Of a stretch of DNA of 64,000 bases, positions 15,005-24,240 are shown in pieces. Source of the DNA: JAKPQE01 sp041397845 (GTDB taxonomy: Bacteria > Pseudomonadota > Alphaproteobacteria > Rhizobiales > JAKPQE01). Made by a program: the position numbers and the translations under genes. The first letter of the stretch is position 1. Every line of letters starts with the position of its first letter. Location of the stretch: the NCBI GenBank assembly GCA_041397845.1, contig JAWKVW010000019.1, positions 1 to 64,000 on the forward strand. Direction: 5' to 3'. Under the pieces are notes generated by a model. It ran no database searches, was not told the origin of the DNA, and saw nothing but the letters and a program-made list of their open reading frames with translations.

Positions 15005-17455
15005 ATGGCTGAACGACTTGTCGTCATTGGCAACGGCATGGCACCGGGACGGGCGCTCGAGCGTCTGTTCGACCTGGCGCCCGACGCCTTCGAGGTGACC
15101 ATTTTCAACGCCGAGCCGCGCGTCAACTACGACCGCATCATGCTGTCGCCGGTGCTTTCGGGCGAAAAGGCCTACGAAGACATCATCATTCACGGCGATG
15201 ACTGGTACGCGGCGCGCGGCATCACCCTGCACAAGGGCTGCAAGGTGACGTCCATCGACCGGACCGCCAAGGTCGTCACCGGCGAGGACGGCACGACGGC
15301 CGGCTACGACAAGCTGATCGTCGCGACCGGTTCGGCGCCGATCATCATTCCGGTGCCGGGCCACAAGCTGCCGGGCGTGCTCGCCTATCGCGATCTCGAC
15401 GATGTCGAGGCGATGCTCGGCGCGGCGGCGGGCGGCGGCAAGGCGGTCGTCATCGGCGGCGGTCTCCTCGGCCTCGAGGCGGCGGCCGGCCTGAAGATGC
15501 GCGGCATGGACGTCACCGTGCTGCATCTGATGCCGACGCTGATGGAGCGCCAGCTCGATCCGGCCGCCGGCTACCTGCTGGAGCGGGCGATCGAGGCGCG
15601 CGGCATCAAGGTCATCACCCGCGCCAACACCCATGCGATCGTCGGCGAGGACAAGGTCGAGGGCGTCCGGCTCGACGACGGCACCGAGATCGCGGCCGAC
15701 ATCGTCGTAATGGCGGTCGGCATCAAGCCGAGCGCGCAGCTTGCCAAGGAAGCCGGGCTCGAGGTCAATCGCGGCATTCTCGTCGATGACCAGATGCGCA
15801 CCTCGGACGCGGACATCTACGCGCTCGGCGAGTGCGTCGAGCATCGCGGCATCTGCTACGGCCTCGTCGCGCCGCTCTACGAGATGGCGAAGACCGCGGC
15901 GGCGCAGCTCTCGGGCGATGCATCCGCGTCCTATGGCGGCTCGGTGACCTCGACGAAGCTGAAGGTCACGGGCATCGACCTGTTCTCGGCCGGCGATTTC
16001 GCCGATGCGGAGGACCGCGAGGAGATCGTGCTGCGCGATGCCGCCGCCGGCATCTACAAGCGCCTCGTTCTCAAGGACAACAAGATCATCGGCGTTGTGC
16101 TCTATGGCGAGACGGCCGACGGCGCCTGGTTCTTCGACCTGATGAAGAAGGGCACCGACATTGCCGAGATGCGCGAGACGCTCATCTTCGGCCAGTCCTT
16201 TGCCGGAGGGTCCGCGCTGGACCCTATGGCGGCCGTTGCAGCCTTGCCGGATGAGGCAGAGATCTGCGGGTGCAACGGCATTTCGAAGGGCACCATCGTC
16301 AATGCCATCCGGACGCAGGGCCTGACCACTCTCGACCAGGTGCGGGCGCACACCAAGGCTTCGGCCTCGTGCGGCACCTGCACCGGGCTCGTCGAGAAGG
16401 TGATGAAGCTGACCCTCGGCGATGCCTACAATCCGTCGGCGGTGACGCCGGTCTGCGGCTGCACCGATCTCGGCCATGACGATGTGCGCCGGCTGATCGT
16501 GACGAAGGAGCTGAAGTCGATTCCGGCGGTGATGCAGGAGCTCGAGTGGCGCTCGTCGGGCGGTTGCGCCAAGTGCCGGCCGGCGCTCAACTACTACCTG
16601 CTGTCGACCTGGCCGCTCGACTATCACGACGACAACCAGTCGCGCTTCATCAACGAGCGCGTCCACGCCAACATCCAGAAGAACGGCACCTATTCCGTGG
16701 TGCCGCGGATGTGGGGCGGCATCACGACGCCGAACGAGCTGCGGGCGATCGCCGACGTTGCCGACAAGTTCGCGATCCCGACGGTCAAGATGACCGGCGG
16801 CCAGCGCGTCGACCTGCTCGGCGTCAAGAAGGAAGACCTGCCGGCGATCTGGGCCGACCTTTCCAGGGCGGGGCTCGTCTCGGGCCATGCCTACGGCAAG
16901 GCGCTGCGCACGGTGAAGACCTGCGTCGGCTCGACCTGGTGCCGCTTCGGCACGCAGGATTCGACCGGGCTCGGCATCAAGCTCGAGAAGTTCCTCTGGG
17001 GCTCGTGGACGCCGGCCAAGGTGAAGCTCGCCGTGTCGGGCTGCCCGCGCAACTGCTCGGAGGCGACCTGCAAGGACGTCGGCATCATCTGCGTCGATTC
17101 CGGCTACGAGATCCACTATGCCGGTGCGGCCGGTCTCGACATCAAGGGGACCGAGGTGCTCTGCCACGCGGCGACCGAGGAAGAGACGATCGAGATCATC
17201 GGTGCCGTCATCCAGATGTATCGCGAGCAGGGCCGCTATCTCGAGCGCATCTACAAGTGGGCAAAGCGCGTCGGCCACGATGCCATCAAGGAAGCCGTGG
17301 TGGACGACAAGGAGAAGCGCAAGGCGCTGCTCGACCGCTTCATCCTCTCCCAGAAGAAGGCGCAGGAAGACCCCTGGGCGGCGCGTGCGAACGGCACCGA
17401 TGCCCATGAATTCGCGCCGCTTTTCGATTTCACCCGTCAGGAGGCCGCAGAATGA
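15005..17455 (+). CDS. nirB: Assimilatory nitrite reductase (NAD(P)H), large subunit NirB
   Basis: NirB reduces nitrite to ammonium with six electrons from NAD(P)H. The 816 residues show an FAD-binding N-terminus (LVVIGNGMAPGRALERL), an NAD-binding motif (AVVIGGGLLGLEAAAGLK) and two BFD-like [2Fe-2S] segments (CGCNGISKGTIVNAI with CGTC, and CGCTDLGHDDVRRLIV with CAKC). The C-terminal sirohaem/[4Fe-4S] domain has Cys640, Cys646, Cys680 and Cys684 (CVGSTWC and GCPRNC). All cofactor ligands are present. It overlaps nirD by 4 bases (ATGA). No sirohaem synthase gene is in the window, so that cofactor must be made elsewhere. Confidence 0.95.
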   Translation: MAERLVVIGNGMAPGRALERLFDLAPDAFEVTIFNAEPRVNYDRIMLSPVLSGEKAYEDIIIHGDDWYAARGITLHKGCKVTSIDRTAKVVTGEDGTTAGYDKLIVATGSAPIIIPVPGHKLPGVLAYRDLDDVEAMLGAAAGGGKAVVIGGGLLGLEAAAGLKMRGMDVTVLHLMPTLMERQLDPAAGYLLERAIEARGIKVITRANTHAIVGEDKVEGVRLDDGTEIAADIVVMAVGIKPSAQLAKEAGLEVNRGILVDDQMRTSDADIYALGECVEHRGICYGLVAPLYEMAKTAAAQLSGDASASYGGSVTSTKLKVTGIDLFSAGDFADAEDREEIVLRDAAAGIYKRLVLKDNKIIGVVLYGETADGAWFFDLMKKGTDIAEMRETLIFGQSFAGGSALDPMAAVAALPDEAEICGCNGISKGTIVNAIRTQGLTTLDQVRAHTKASASCGTCTGLVEKVMKLTLGDAYNPSAVTPVCGCTDLGHDDVRRLIVTKELKSIPAVMQELEWRSSGGCAKCRPALNYYLLSTWPLDYHDDNQSRFINERVHANIQKNGTYSVVPRMWGGITTPNELRAIADVADKFAIPTVKMTGGQRVDLLGVKKEDLPAIWADLSRAGLVSGHAYGKALRTVKTCVGSTWCRFGTQDSTGLGIKLEKFLWGSWTPAKVKLAVSGCPRNCSEATCKDVGIICVDSGYEIHYAGAAGLDIKGTEVLCHAATEEETIEIIGAVIQMYREQGRYLERIYKWAKRVGHDAIKEAVVDDKEKRKALLDRFILSQKKAQEDPWAARANGTDAHEFAPLFDFTRQEAAE

Positions 17456-17796
17456 ACACGCACGCCCAATCCTTCGTCGACATCGGTGCCGTCGTCGACA
17501 TCCCGAAGCAGGGCTCGCGCGTCGTGCGCACGGCGCAGGGTGACCTTGCGGTGTTCCGCACCGACGATGACGAGGTGTTCGCGCTCTGGGACAAGTGTCC
17601 GCACAAGGGCGGGCCGCTCTCGCAGGGCATCGTGCACGGTCATTCGGTGACCTGTCCGCTGCACAACTGGGTGATCAACCTTGAGGATGGCGAGGCGCAG
17701 GGCGCCGACGAGGGCTGCGCCCGCCGCATCGCGGTGAAGGTGGAGGGCGGTCGCGTCCTCCTCGATGGTGCGGCACTGACGGGCGCTGCTGCCTGA
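17452..17796 (+). CDS. nirD: Nitrite reductase small subunit NirD (Rieske-like)
   Basis: The 114-residue Rieske-fold partner of NirB retains both ligand pairs: Cys49-X-His51 in KCPHKGGPL and Cys68-X2-His71 in TCPLHNW. It could therefore hold a [2Fe-2S] cluster, unlike NirD forms that have lost the ligands. It starts inside the last codon of nirB and ends 11 bases before nasA, so all three are cotranslated. It is cytoplasmic. Confidence 0.93.
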   Translation: MNTHAQSFVDIGAVVDIPKQGSRVVRTAQGDLAVFRTDDDEVFALWDKCPHKGGPLSQGIVHGHSVTCPLHNWVINLEDGEAQGADEGCARRIAVKVEGGRVLLDGAALTGAAA

Positions 17797-17807
17797 GGGA
17801 GGACGAC

Positions 17808-20516
17808 ATGGACGCGACAGCGCCGAAACCGGTTCGCACGACCTGTCCCTATTGCGGGGTCGGCTGCGGCGTCCTTGCGACGCGACGGCCGGACGGCACT
17901 GTCGCCATCACCGGCGATCCGGCGCATCCGGCCAATTACGGCCGGCTGTGCTCGAAGGGGTCGGCGCTGGCCGAGACGCTGGCGCTCGACGACCGTCTGA
18001 TGCACCCCTCGATCGGCGGGGCGCGCGCCGGCTGGGACGAGGCGCTCGATCTCGTCGCCGCGAAGTTCTCCGAGGCTGTTGCCGAGCACGGGTCGGATTC
18101 GGTCGCGTTCTATGTTTCCGGCCAGATCCTCACCGAGGACTACTATGTCGCCAACAAGCTGATGAAGGGCTACATCGGCTCGGCGAATATCGACACGAAT
18201 TCGCGGCTGTGCATGGCGTCTTCGGTCGCCGGGCATCGCCGGGCCTTCGGAACGGACACCGTCCCCGGCACCTACAGGGACATAGAGACCGCCGATGTCG
18301 TGGTCCTGACCGGATCGAACCTTGCCTGGTGCCATCCGGTGCTGTTCCAGCGGCTGCTGGCGGCGCGCAAGGCGCACGGGACGAAAATCGTCGTCATCGA
18401 TCCCCGGCGGACCAAGACGGCGGACGCTGCCGACATTCACCTGCCGCTGAAGCCGGGTTCGGACGTGGCGCTCTATCTCGGGCTGCTCGGCCATCTGATG
18501 CGGAACGGCCGGGTCGACCGGCATTATGTCGAGAGCTTCACCACCGGCATGGAGGCGGCCCTGGCGGTTGCCGAGCCGTGGACGATCGATGCGGTCGCCG
18601 ATGCGACCGGCCTGCCGCAGGTGGCGCTTGCCGAGTTTTTCGAGCTCTTTGCCACGACCGAGAATGTCGTCACGGTCTATTCGCAGGGCGTCAACCAGTC
18701 GAGCTTCGGCACCGACAAGGTCAACGCCATTCTCAACTGCCATTTCCTGACCGGGCGCATCGGCCGGCCGGGCATGGGGCCGTTCTCGGTGACGGGTCAG
18801 CCGAATGCCATGGGCGGCCGCGAGGTCGGCGGACTTGCCAACATGCTCGCCGCCCACATGGACATCGAGAACCCGACGCATCGGGAGATCGTGCAGGAAT
18901 TCTGGGCAAGTCCGGCGATGGCCGAAAGGCCCGGCCTCAAGGCGGTCGACCTGTTCCGGGCTGTTGGCGAGGGACGCATCAAGGCGCTCTGGATCATGGC
19001 GACCAACCCGGTCGACAGCCTGCCGGAGGCCGACACGGTGCGCGCCGCACTCGAGGTCTGCCCGTTCGTCGTCGTCTCCGAGGTCGTGACCGGCACCGAC
19101 ACGCTCGCCTATGCCGATGTCGTGCTGCCGGCGGCAGCCTGGAGCGAGAAGGACGGCACGGTCACCAATTCCGAGCGGTTCATCTCCCGCCAGAAAGGCT
19201 TCCGCATTGCTCCCGGCGAGGCGCGGGCCGACTGGGACATCATCGCCGACGTTGGCCGGCGGATGGGTTTTGCCGGCTTTGAATTCGATGGCGTTGCCGC
19301 CGTCTACCGGGAATATGCGGCGCTCTCCGCGCACCGCAACGCCGGCACCCGCGACCTCGATCTCGGCGCCCATGCCGGGCTCGCGGACGATGATTATGAC
19401 GACCTCGCGCCGTTCCAGTGGCCCTTGCCGGCGAGCGGCGAGGGCGTCGACGGCGACAAGCGGTTTTTCGCTGCGGGCGGGTTCTTTACGCCGGACCGCA
19501 AGGGCCGGTTCGTGCCGACGCCGGTTCGCGCGCCGCAGAGCACGGTCTCGGAGCACCGGCCGCTGGCGCTCAACACCGGGCGGATCCGCGACCAGTGGCA
19601 CACGATGACGCGGACGGGCGCCTCGGCCCGGCTTTCGGCGCATTATGCCGAGCCGTTCGTCGAGATCCATCCGGACGATGCGGCAACATACGGCATTTCG
19701 CCAGCCGGGCTCGTCGAGGTCGAGAGCGACTTCGGCCGGGTCGTGGTGCGGGCGCTCGTCACCGACGCACAGCGCCAGGGCTCGGTGTTCGTGCCGATGC
19801 ACTGGACGGACCAGAACGCGTCCGCCGGGCGGGTCGATGCGGTCGTCCGGGCGGCGACCGATCCGGTCTCCGGCCAGCCGGAATCGAAGTTCTCGGCGGT
19901 GTCGGTCCGCCCGTTCAAGGCGCGCTGGCACGGGTTCGTCGTTTCGACCGACGGCCTCGGCCTTGACGGCTGCGACTACTTCGCGGTCGCGCCGGCCAAT
20001 GCCGGTTTGCGGGCCGAAATCGCCGGCCTTGCCGACATCGCGGACGCGGAGGCCTTCGCGACGGAGGTTCTCGGCGCGGCGGGGCCGGATTGCGAGGCGC
20101 TCTCCTATTTCGACCGGACGCAAGGCGCGTGGCGGATCGCCAGGTTCCGTGACGGGCGGCTCGTTGCGGCGATGTTCGTTTCGGCCGAGCCGGTGGCGGT
20201 GTCGCGGTCGTATGCTGCGGGGTTGCTCGGCAAGCCGATCTCCGGTGCCGATCGGCTGCGGGTCCTCGCCGGACGTGGCGGGCGCGACGGCGCCGACGAG
20301 GGCGCGATCGTCTGCTCGTGCCTCTCGGTCGGCATCAACCGCATTCGCGCCGCGATCAAGGCCGGGGCAAAGACCGTCGACGCGGTCGGCGAGGCAACCG
20401 GGGCCGGCACGAATTGCGGCTCGTGCCGGATCGAGGTGCAAAAGCTCCTCGAGGCGGACGCGGCGGCAGGCAGCGTCGAGGCGGCCGAGCCGGTTCTCGA
20501 CGCCGTCGAGGGGTAG
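17808..20516 (+). CDS. nasA: Assimilatory nitrate reductase catalytic subunit NasA
   Basis: This is a 902-residue molybdopterin-guanine-dinucleotide enzyme that reduces nitrate to nitrite in the cytoplasm. An N-terminal [4Fe-4S] motif has Cys13, Cys16, Cys20 and Cys48 (TCPYCGVGCG and RLCSKG). The molybdopterin domains follow (SRLCMASSVAGHRRAFG, ATNPVDSLPEADTVR, TVTNSERFISRQKG), as does the dinucleotide-binding domain (LALNTGRIRDQWHTMTRTG). The C-terminus carries a BFD-like [2Fe-2S] domain (CSCLSVGINRIRAAIKAG and TNCGSCR), the usual electron-entry point in NasA proteins. No separate NasB/NasC diaphorase or ferredoxin gene follows; the gene ends the operon 6 bases from a convergent ligase gene. 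Confidence 0.95.
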   Translation: MDATAPKPVRTTCPYCGVGCGVLATRRPDGTVAITGDPAHPANYGRLCSKGSALAETLALDDRLMHPSIGGARAGWDEALDLVAAKFSEAVAEHGSDSVAFYVSGQILTEDYYVANKLMKGYIGSANIDTNSRLCMASSVAGHRRAFGTDTVPGTYRDIETADVVVLTGSNLAWCHPVLFQRLLAARKAHGTKIVVIDPRRTKTADAADIHLPLKPGSDVALYLGLLGHLMRNGRVDRHYVESFTTGMEAALAVAEPWTIDAVADATGLPQVALAEFFELFATTENVVTVYSQGVNQSSFGTDKVNAILNCHFLTGRIGRPGMGPFSVTGQPNAMGGREVGGLANMLAAHMDIENPTHREIVQEFWASPAMAERPGLKAVDLFRAVGEGRIKALWIMATNPVDSLPEADTVRAALEVCPFVVVSEVVTGTDTLAYADVVLPAAAWSEKDGTVTNSERFISRQKGFRIAPGEARADWDIIADVGRRMGFAGFEFDGVAAVYREYAALSAHRNAGTRDLDLGAHAGLADDDYDDLAPFQWPLPASGEGVDGDKRFFAAGGFFTPDRKGRFVPTPVRAPQSTVSEHRPLALNTGRIRDQWHTMTRTGASARLSAHYAEPFVEIHPDDAATYGISPAGLVEVESDFGRVVVRALVTDAQRQGSVFVPMHWTDQNASAGRVDAVVRAATDPVSGQPESKFSAVSVRPFKARWHGFVVSTDGLGLDGCDYFAVAPANAGLRAEIAGLADIADAEAFATEVLGAAGPDCEALSYFDRTQGAWRIARFRDGRLVAAMFVSAEPVAVSRSYAAGLLGKPISGADRLRVLAGRGGRDGADEGAIVCSCLSVGINRIRAAIKAGAKTVDAVGEATGAGTNCGSCRIEVQKLLEADAAAGSVEAAEPVLDAVEG

Positions 20517-20522
20517 GCCCGA

Positions 20523-22163
20523 CTACTCGAGGCGGAAATCGGCGGCGATTTCCCGCAGGCGGAATTTCTGGATCTTGCCGGACGCGGTGCGCGGCATCTC
20601 GGCGGTGATCTCCAGCCGTTCCGGCCAGTACTGCTTGGCCATGCCGGCATCGGCGAGAAAGCGCCGCATCGCCTCGAGATCAAGGCTCGTTTCCGGCCGA
20701 AGGCTGACGAAGGCGCAGCCGCGCTCGCCGAGGCGGTCATCCGGCATGGCAACGACGGCAGCGGCCTGGACGGCGGGGTGGCGATAAAGGATTTCCTCGA
20801 CCTCGACGACCGGCACGTTCTCGCCGCCGCGACTGATGATGTCCTTGGAGCGGCCGGTGATGCGGATGTAGCCATCATCGTCCATGCGGGCGAGGTCGCC
20901 GGTATCGAACCAGCCGTCCTCGTCCGGGCCGCCGAGTTCCGGACGCTTCAGATAGCCGACGAAATTTCCGGCGCCGCGCGCTTCGAGCCGGCCTTCGACA
21001 CCGGCCGGGGCGAGGTCGCCATCGCTGGTCCTGACGCGGACTTCCATGCCGGGCACGGCGGTGCCGTCGCTGCCGAAGGCCTTGGCCGGCGGGTCGCCGA
21101 GCTTTGTCGTCGTCACCGCGCCGTTTTCCGTCATGCCCCAGGCCGAGACGATCTCGACGCCGAGCCGGGCGGCGGCGCGCTCGGCAAGGACGCTCGGGAT
21201 CGGCGCGCCGGCGGCGAGGAAGATGCCAAGGCTCGAGATGTCCGTCGCGGCGAGCGCCGGCGTGTCGGTGAGGTCGGCAAGGAACGGGGTCGAGGCCATG
21301 GTGAAGGTGACGGCCTCATCCTCGATCCGCGCCGCCGCGACGGCCGGGTCCCAGACATCCTGCAGAACCGCCTTGCAGCCGAGATAGACGGGCATCATCA
21401 GGCCGTACATGAAGCCGGTCTGGTGGGCCATCGGCGAGGCCATGAGGACGATGTCGTCCGAGCTGAGGGCGAGGCGCCCGGCATAGACGACGATGTTCGA
21501 AAAGAGCGTGTTCGCGGTGTGCATGACGCCTTTCGGCTCGCCGGTGGTGCCGGAGGTGTAAAGCACCTGCATGACGTCGTCGGGACCCATGCGGCGCTCG
21601 GCGAAAACCCGGTTTCGGGCCGGGTCGCGCTCGCGGCGCGTGCCGAGGAAGGCGGTCTCGAACGCGTCCGGGCCGTCGCCACCGACGACGATGACCCGCT
21701 CGAGGCGGGGCAGGCGTTCGCGCAGGCGGGCGATCATCTCCGGGTAATCGAAGCCGCGGAACAGGCGCGGCACGACGACGATGCGGCTCTCGGCATGGCC
21801 GAGCATGTAGCCGACCTCGCGGTCGCGGAAGATCGGCATGATCGGATTGGTCACGGCACCGATGCGCACGCAGGCCAGATGCAGCGCGGTGAATTCCCAC
21901 CAGTTCGGCAACTGGCAGGAGACGACGTCGCCGGGCGCAATCCCCATGTCGACGAGGGACATGGCGATCCGGTCGACGAGGCGGCCGAGCTGGCGATAGG
22001 TGAGGGTGGTCGAACGGCCGGTCATGGCGTTGCGGTCGACGATCGCGGCCTTGTCCGGGGCGGCGGCAATTGCCCTGTCGAGATAGTCGGCGATGGTCTT
22101 GCCGGGCCAGTAGCCGGCCGCTTCACGAATACGGCTTTCCGGGATCGCAATCGCGACGGGCAT
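20523..22163 (-). CDS. AMP-dependent acyl-CoA ligase, cyclohexanecarboxylate-CoA ligase-like
   Basis: This is a 546-residue ANL-superfamily enzyme that forms acyl-adenylates and then CoA thioesters. It shows the P-loop VLYTSGTTGEPKGVMHT, the AWGMTENG motif, DGWFDTGDLARMDDDGY and the C-terminal catalytic lysine region RTASGKIQKF. Overall similarity is to AliA-type cyclohexanecarboxylate or short/medium-chain ligases, but the substrate cannot be read from sequence. The ATG at 22163 was preferred over a GTG seven codons upstream because GAGGGAGGG lies between them. It is a single gene, convergent with nasA, and no aromatic or alicyclic degradation genes flank it. Confidence 0.85.
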   Translation of the reverse strand: MPVAIAIPESRIREAAGYWPGKTIADYLDRAIAAAPDKAAIVDRNAMTGRSTTLTYRQLGRLVDRIAMSLVDMGIAPGDVVSCQLPNWWEFTALHLACVRIGAVTNPIMPIFRDREVGYMLGHAESRIVVVPRLFRGFDYPEMIARLRERLPRLERVIVVGGDGPDAFETAFLGTRRERDPARNRVFAERRMGPDDVMQVLYTSGTTGEPKGVMHTANTLFSNIVVYAGRLALSSDDIVLMASPMAHQTGFMYGLMMPVYLGCKAVLQDVWDPAVAAARIEDEAVTFTMASTPFLADLTDTPALAATDISSLGIFLAAGAPIPSVLAERAAARLGVEIVSAWGMTENGAVTTTKLGDPPAKAFGSDGTAVPGMEVRVRTSDGDLAPAGVEGRLEARGAGNFVGYLKRPELGGPDEDGWFDTGDLARMDDDGYIRITGRSKDIISRGGENVPVVEVEEILYRHPAVQAAAVVAMPDDRLGERGCAFVSLRPETSLDLEAMRRFLADAGMAKQYWPERLEITAEMPRTASGKIQKFRLREIAADFRLE

Positions 22164-22482
22164 GACGAATTCCCTCCCTCGCACCCTGGGTTGGCTTGTT
22201 GCCGGGAAGCCTAGCGCAGGCTGCGACCGATCACCAATCCGTGCTTGTGGATATTGTCGTTTTCACCCATCCGGTCGGCGGGCTGGGAAGGGGCGCCGCT
22301 GTGCCGATCCGGGACGGGGTGGATGCTGTTCTCCGATGCGGATATTCGGCAGATATGTTGTGGGGAGAAAAATATATTTGAATCAATTGATTATCTGCGT
22401 CTCGAGGTGACGGGTCCCGTTGCACGCGCCTTGCATTTGACCCGGCAGGACGGATCGGCCGTCCGCAATCGGGATTTCAGGC
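22164..22482. promoter_or_regulatory. Divergent intergenic region with AT-rich core
   Basis: This 319-base gap separates the minus-strand ligase from the plus-strand polymerase-like gene. Most of it is GC-rich, but about 22340-22400 is strikingly AT-rich (GAAAAATATATTTGAATCAA) and includes the palindrome TCAATTGA. Arms GCAGATA and TATCTGC flank this core. It probably holds the promoters of one or both genes. No confident -35/-10 pair was assigned. Confidence 0.45.
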
Positions 22483-23880
22483 ATGGCGTTTACGGCAGGA
22501 ACGGGACGGTCGGCGGCAGGGTACGGCATGCGCGCGCCGGTGTTCGCACCGGGTGCACGGCCGGCGCCGGCGCCGCGTCCTGTCTGGCATATGCCGGCCG
22601 CCTCGCGGACCGTGACCTGGCTCGTCGCACTGTCGATCATCATCATCTTCGCGATGTCGCCGACGCTGCTGCTGCACATGGGTTTCAACTTCGGCAGCGA
22701 GGGCGGCAATCCGCTGGAAAAGTTCCACCCGTCGACCTTCCTGGTGTTCGGGGCGCTTGGCCTCTATGCCATCCAGTACGGCAATCCGGTGAGCTATTTC
22801 GACCGGGTGGCGGCGACCCACCGGCTGTTGCTCATCTATCTCATCGGCCTCGGCATCCTGCTCGTCCAGGTCGTCATTGTGCAGCGCGCGCCGTTCTCGC
22901 CGGTGGTCGATACCTTCCTGCCGCCGGCGCTGTTCCTGCTGATGCTCGAGGCGGTCGAGATGCGGGTGCGCGAGCGGCTGGCCCTGTTCATTCACGGGCT
23001 TTTCCTCCTCAACGCGCTTATCGGCTACTATGAGTTCCTCACCGGTCACATCCTCTTTCCGCCGATCGGCGGCGCGCTGGAAGAACTGACCGAGGACTGG
23101 CGCTCGGCCTCGCTGCTCGGGCATCCGCTGACCAATGCGAACATGACCGGCGCCTATCTGCTGATGCTGGTGCTCGGCGGCTCGCGCGGCCTGAAGCCGA
23201 CGACGGCAGCGCTGCTCTGTGCCATCAATTTCGGGGCGATGGTCGCCTTCGGCGGCCGCGCGGCGCTGGTCATGCTGATCATGGTGATGTCGGTGCGCGG
23301 CGCCTTCACCTATCTCGGGGTCGCGGCCGGGCAGCGCTTCGACCTGCGAAATGCGGTGCTGTTCGCGCTGGCGATACCGGTCGTGGTGATGATCGGCATG
23401 ACGGCCTACGAGGCCGGCTTCTTCGACAAGCTCGCGTCGCGCTTCGTCGACGACAACGGCAGCGCGACGACCCGCCTTGCCATGTTCGAGGTGTTCAAGG
23501 TGCTGCCGCTGCAGGAAATCCTGTTTGGCCCGGACCAGGAACTGGTGGCGACGCGGCTTTATACCGAGGGTCTGCAGTACGGTATCGAGAGCTTCGAGGT
23601 GGCGTTCGTCATCACCTACGGGCTGGTGCCGTCGCTGCTGTTCTTCGCGACGCTGGCGATCTTCCTCGTCGAGGTGCTGCGGCGCACGAAGGCCGGGGCG
23701 ATCGTGCCGATGACGTTCTTCTTCATCGTCGCCAGCACGTCGGTCAGCCTGTCGGCGAAATCCGGTCTCCTGTCGCTGCTGATCATCATGCTGCTCCTAC
23801 TGATGGAGCGGCCGGCCGTTGCGGCCGGGGAGCCGAAGTCCGTGGCGGTCCGCCAGCGCCGGGTTTTTGGCCACGCCTGA
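22483..23880 (+). CDS. Polytopic polysaccharide polymerase-like protein (VpsF/Wzy-like)
   Basis: This 465-residue inner-membrane protein has about ten hydrophobic segments, among them VTWLVALSIIIIFAMSPTLL, LLLIYLIGLGILLVQVVIV and LLSLLIIMLLLLMERPAV. A proline/alanine-rich cytoplasmic N-terminus of about 40 residues precedes them. The loop with ELTEDWRSASLLGHPLTNAN and the FGGRAALVMLIMV segment resemble the VpsF/O-antigen-ligase family of exopolysaccharide polymerases. It would extend or ligate repeat units at the periplasmic face. No glycosyltransferase genes adjoin it; the next genes resemble phage/GTA spikes. The family call is by pattern only. Confidence 0.7.
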   Translation: MAFTAGTGRSAAGYGMRAPVFAPGARPAPAPRPVWHMPAASRTVTWLVALSIIIIFAMSPTLLLHMGFNFGSEGGNPLEKFHPSTFLVFGALGLYAIQYGNPVSYFDRVAATHRLLLIYLIGLGILLVQVVIVQRAPFSPVVDTFLPPALFLLMLEAVEMRVRERLALFIHGLFLLNALIGYYEFLTGHILFPPIGGALEELTEDWRSASLLGHPLTNANMTGAYLLMLVLGGSRGLKPTTAALLCAINFGAMVAFGGRAALVMLIMVMSVRGAFTYLGVAAGQRFDLRNAVLFALAIPVVVMIGMTAYEAGFFDKLASRFVDDNGSATTRLAMFEVFKVLPLQEILFGPDQELVATRLYTEGLQYGIESFEVAFVITYGLVPSLLFFATLAIFLVEVLRRTKAGAIVPMTFFFIVASTSVSLSAKSGLLSLLIIMLLLLMERPAVAAGEPKSVAVRQRRVFGHA

Positions 23881-23979
23881 GGTGATGGCGGGCCGGGTTA
23901 TCCCGCTTGTGCCCCGCCCTTGCCAGCGCTCGTAGACTGCGGGCTCGTAATCGACCACGAGCCAGCGGAGACCCGAGCC

Positions 23980-24240
23980 ATGGACAGCTATTCCCACCGC
24001 AACCGCAGCCTGACGAGCCCGCCGGACCGTCTTTTCGCGATCACCCCGAATGACGGCGCCGACCTTGCGGTGTCGACGCGGGCGCTGATGGTGACGACGG
24101 CCGGCAATGTGTCGGTGGTGACGACTTCCGGAGACACCGGCGTGCTGCCGGCACTTCAGCCGGGCGTGCAGTACACCATCCGGGCGCGGCGCGTGCAGGC
24201 GACCGGCACGACGGCGACGGGCATCGTGGGGCTGGCATGA
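23980..24240 (+). CDS. GTA head-spike base-like small protein
   Basis: This 86-residue protein begins MDSYSHRNRSLTSPPDR and is built of short beta strands (ADLAVSTRALMVTTAGNV, SVVTTSGDTGVLPALQPG, TIRARRVQATGTTATGIV). The pattern matches the small spike-base family known from the Rhodobacter capsulatus gene-transfer-agent head-spike locus and from related phages. The ATG at 23980 is preceded by GCGGAGACCCG. Its stop overlaps the start of the next gene (ATGA), so the pair is translated together. No other phage or GTA structural gene is in the window, which fits a spike locus unlinked to the main GTA cluster. Confidence 0.72.
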   Translation: MDSYSHRNRSLTSPPDRLFAITPNDGADLAVSTRALMVTTAGNVSVVTTSGDTGVLPALQPGVQYTIRARRVQATGTTATGIVGLA

